In this document: in pieces, positions 13,585-13,763 of the stretch
Layout of the letters: every line of letters starts with the position of its first letter
Numbering within the stretch: position 1 is the stretch's first letter
NCBI GenBank assembly: GCA_021205045.1
Contig: JAJPYH010000191.1
Location: forward strand, 1 to 13,763
Direction: 5' to 3'
From: Lachnospiraceae bacterium
GTDB lineage: Bacteria; Bacillota; Clostridia; Lachnospirales; Lachnospiraceae
Length of the DNA: 13,763 nt
Position numbers and translations under genes: made by a program
Notes under the pieces: model-generated
What the model was told of the DNA's origin: nothing
What the model saw: only the letters and a program-made list of their open reading frames with translations
Database searches by the model: none

Positions 13585-13656
13585 GGCAGCTGTCGTAAAG
13601 CGGCAGAGATACTGATCACAGTCGCTTTCCTGCAAGACACCTCATAAACAGACATC

Positions 13657-13713
13657 AAAATCCAATCAGATATGAGTTTTTATACAGAAGACTCATCTGA
13701 TTGGATTTTTTTT
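13657..13713. terminator. Strong intrinsic terminator after the dUTPase-like gene (likely bidirectional)
   Basis: AAAATCCAATCAGA (13657-13670), TA bulge and TGAGT pair with ACTCATCTGATTGGATTTT (13691-13709), about 19 bp with a short bulge and a 13-nt loop, followed by a T8 run (13706-13713) on the plus strand. An A-run on the left side could serve the minus strand. Confidence 0.9.
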
Positions 13714-13763
13714 GACTTTATAGGAAATTCCGATTTTTAGACAACCAAAAAGAACAGATGTTC

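Overview
The window looks like chromosomal DNA from a Gram-positive, low-to-mid-GC anaerobe of the class Clostridia, most likely Lachnospiraceae. The clues are strong AGGAGG-type ribosome binding sites, frequent TTG/GTG starts, a FtsX-type half permease, a very long cell-surface protein built of MBG/YDG-like beta modules, and a LytTR response regulator. This is inference from gene style; no marker gene fixes the genus.

Layout. (1) 43-1206: a four-helix FtsX/MacB-type ABC permease with no ATPase gene in view. (2) 1207-1344: a structured spacer with a perfect 13-bp hairpin. (3) 1345-12037: four tightly packed plus-strand genes. They are a giant FecR-domain surface protein (about 2,000 aa, containing a 686-aa tandem duplication), a CHASE2-domain class III nucleotide cyclase (GTG start overlapping the previous stop), an AP-endonuclease-2-type TIM-barrel sugar isomerase homologue, and a GT39/PMT-type glycosyltransferase. 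(4) 12034-12149: three degenerate short repeats between convergent genes. (5) 12124-12864, minus strand: a LytTR response regulator. (6) 12865-13209: a divergent regulatory region with back-to-back promoters and an inverted repeat over the minus-strand -10 box. (7) 13210-13584: a short, motif-degenerate dUTPase-like protein, closed by a strong terminator at 13657-13713.

How the genes may work together (inference). The FecR protein and the CHASE2 cyclase are translationally coupled. Both have their main domain outside the membrane, so they could form an envelope sensor whose output is a cytoplasmic cyclic nucleotide. The PMT-like enzyme two genes downstream could O-glycosylate the Ser/Thr/Asp/Glu linker of the FecR protein. 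That would make the operon a glycosylated surface sensor plus cyclase module.

Two genes are broken by single-base deficits in homopolymers. The FecR gene has A7 where A8 would join its RBS and TTG start to the long frame. The PMT gene has T6 where T7 would restore one continuous protein. The A7 site is also an exact A_AAA_AAA slippery heptamer followed by UAG, so it could be programmed frameshifting or phase variation as well as a sequence error. The PMT gene also carries two separate in-frame tandem repeats (4 x 36 bp and 4 x 18 bp) in predicted loops.
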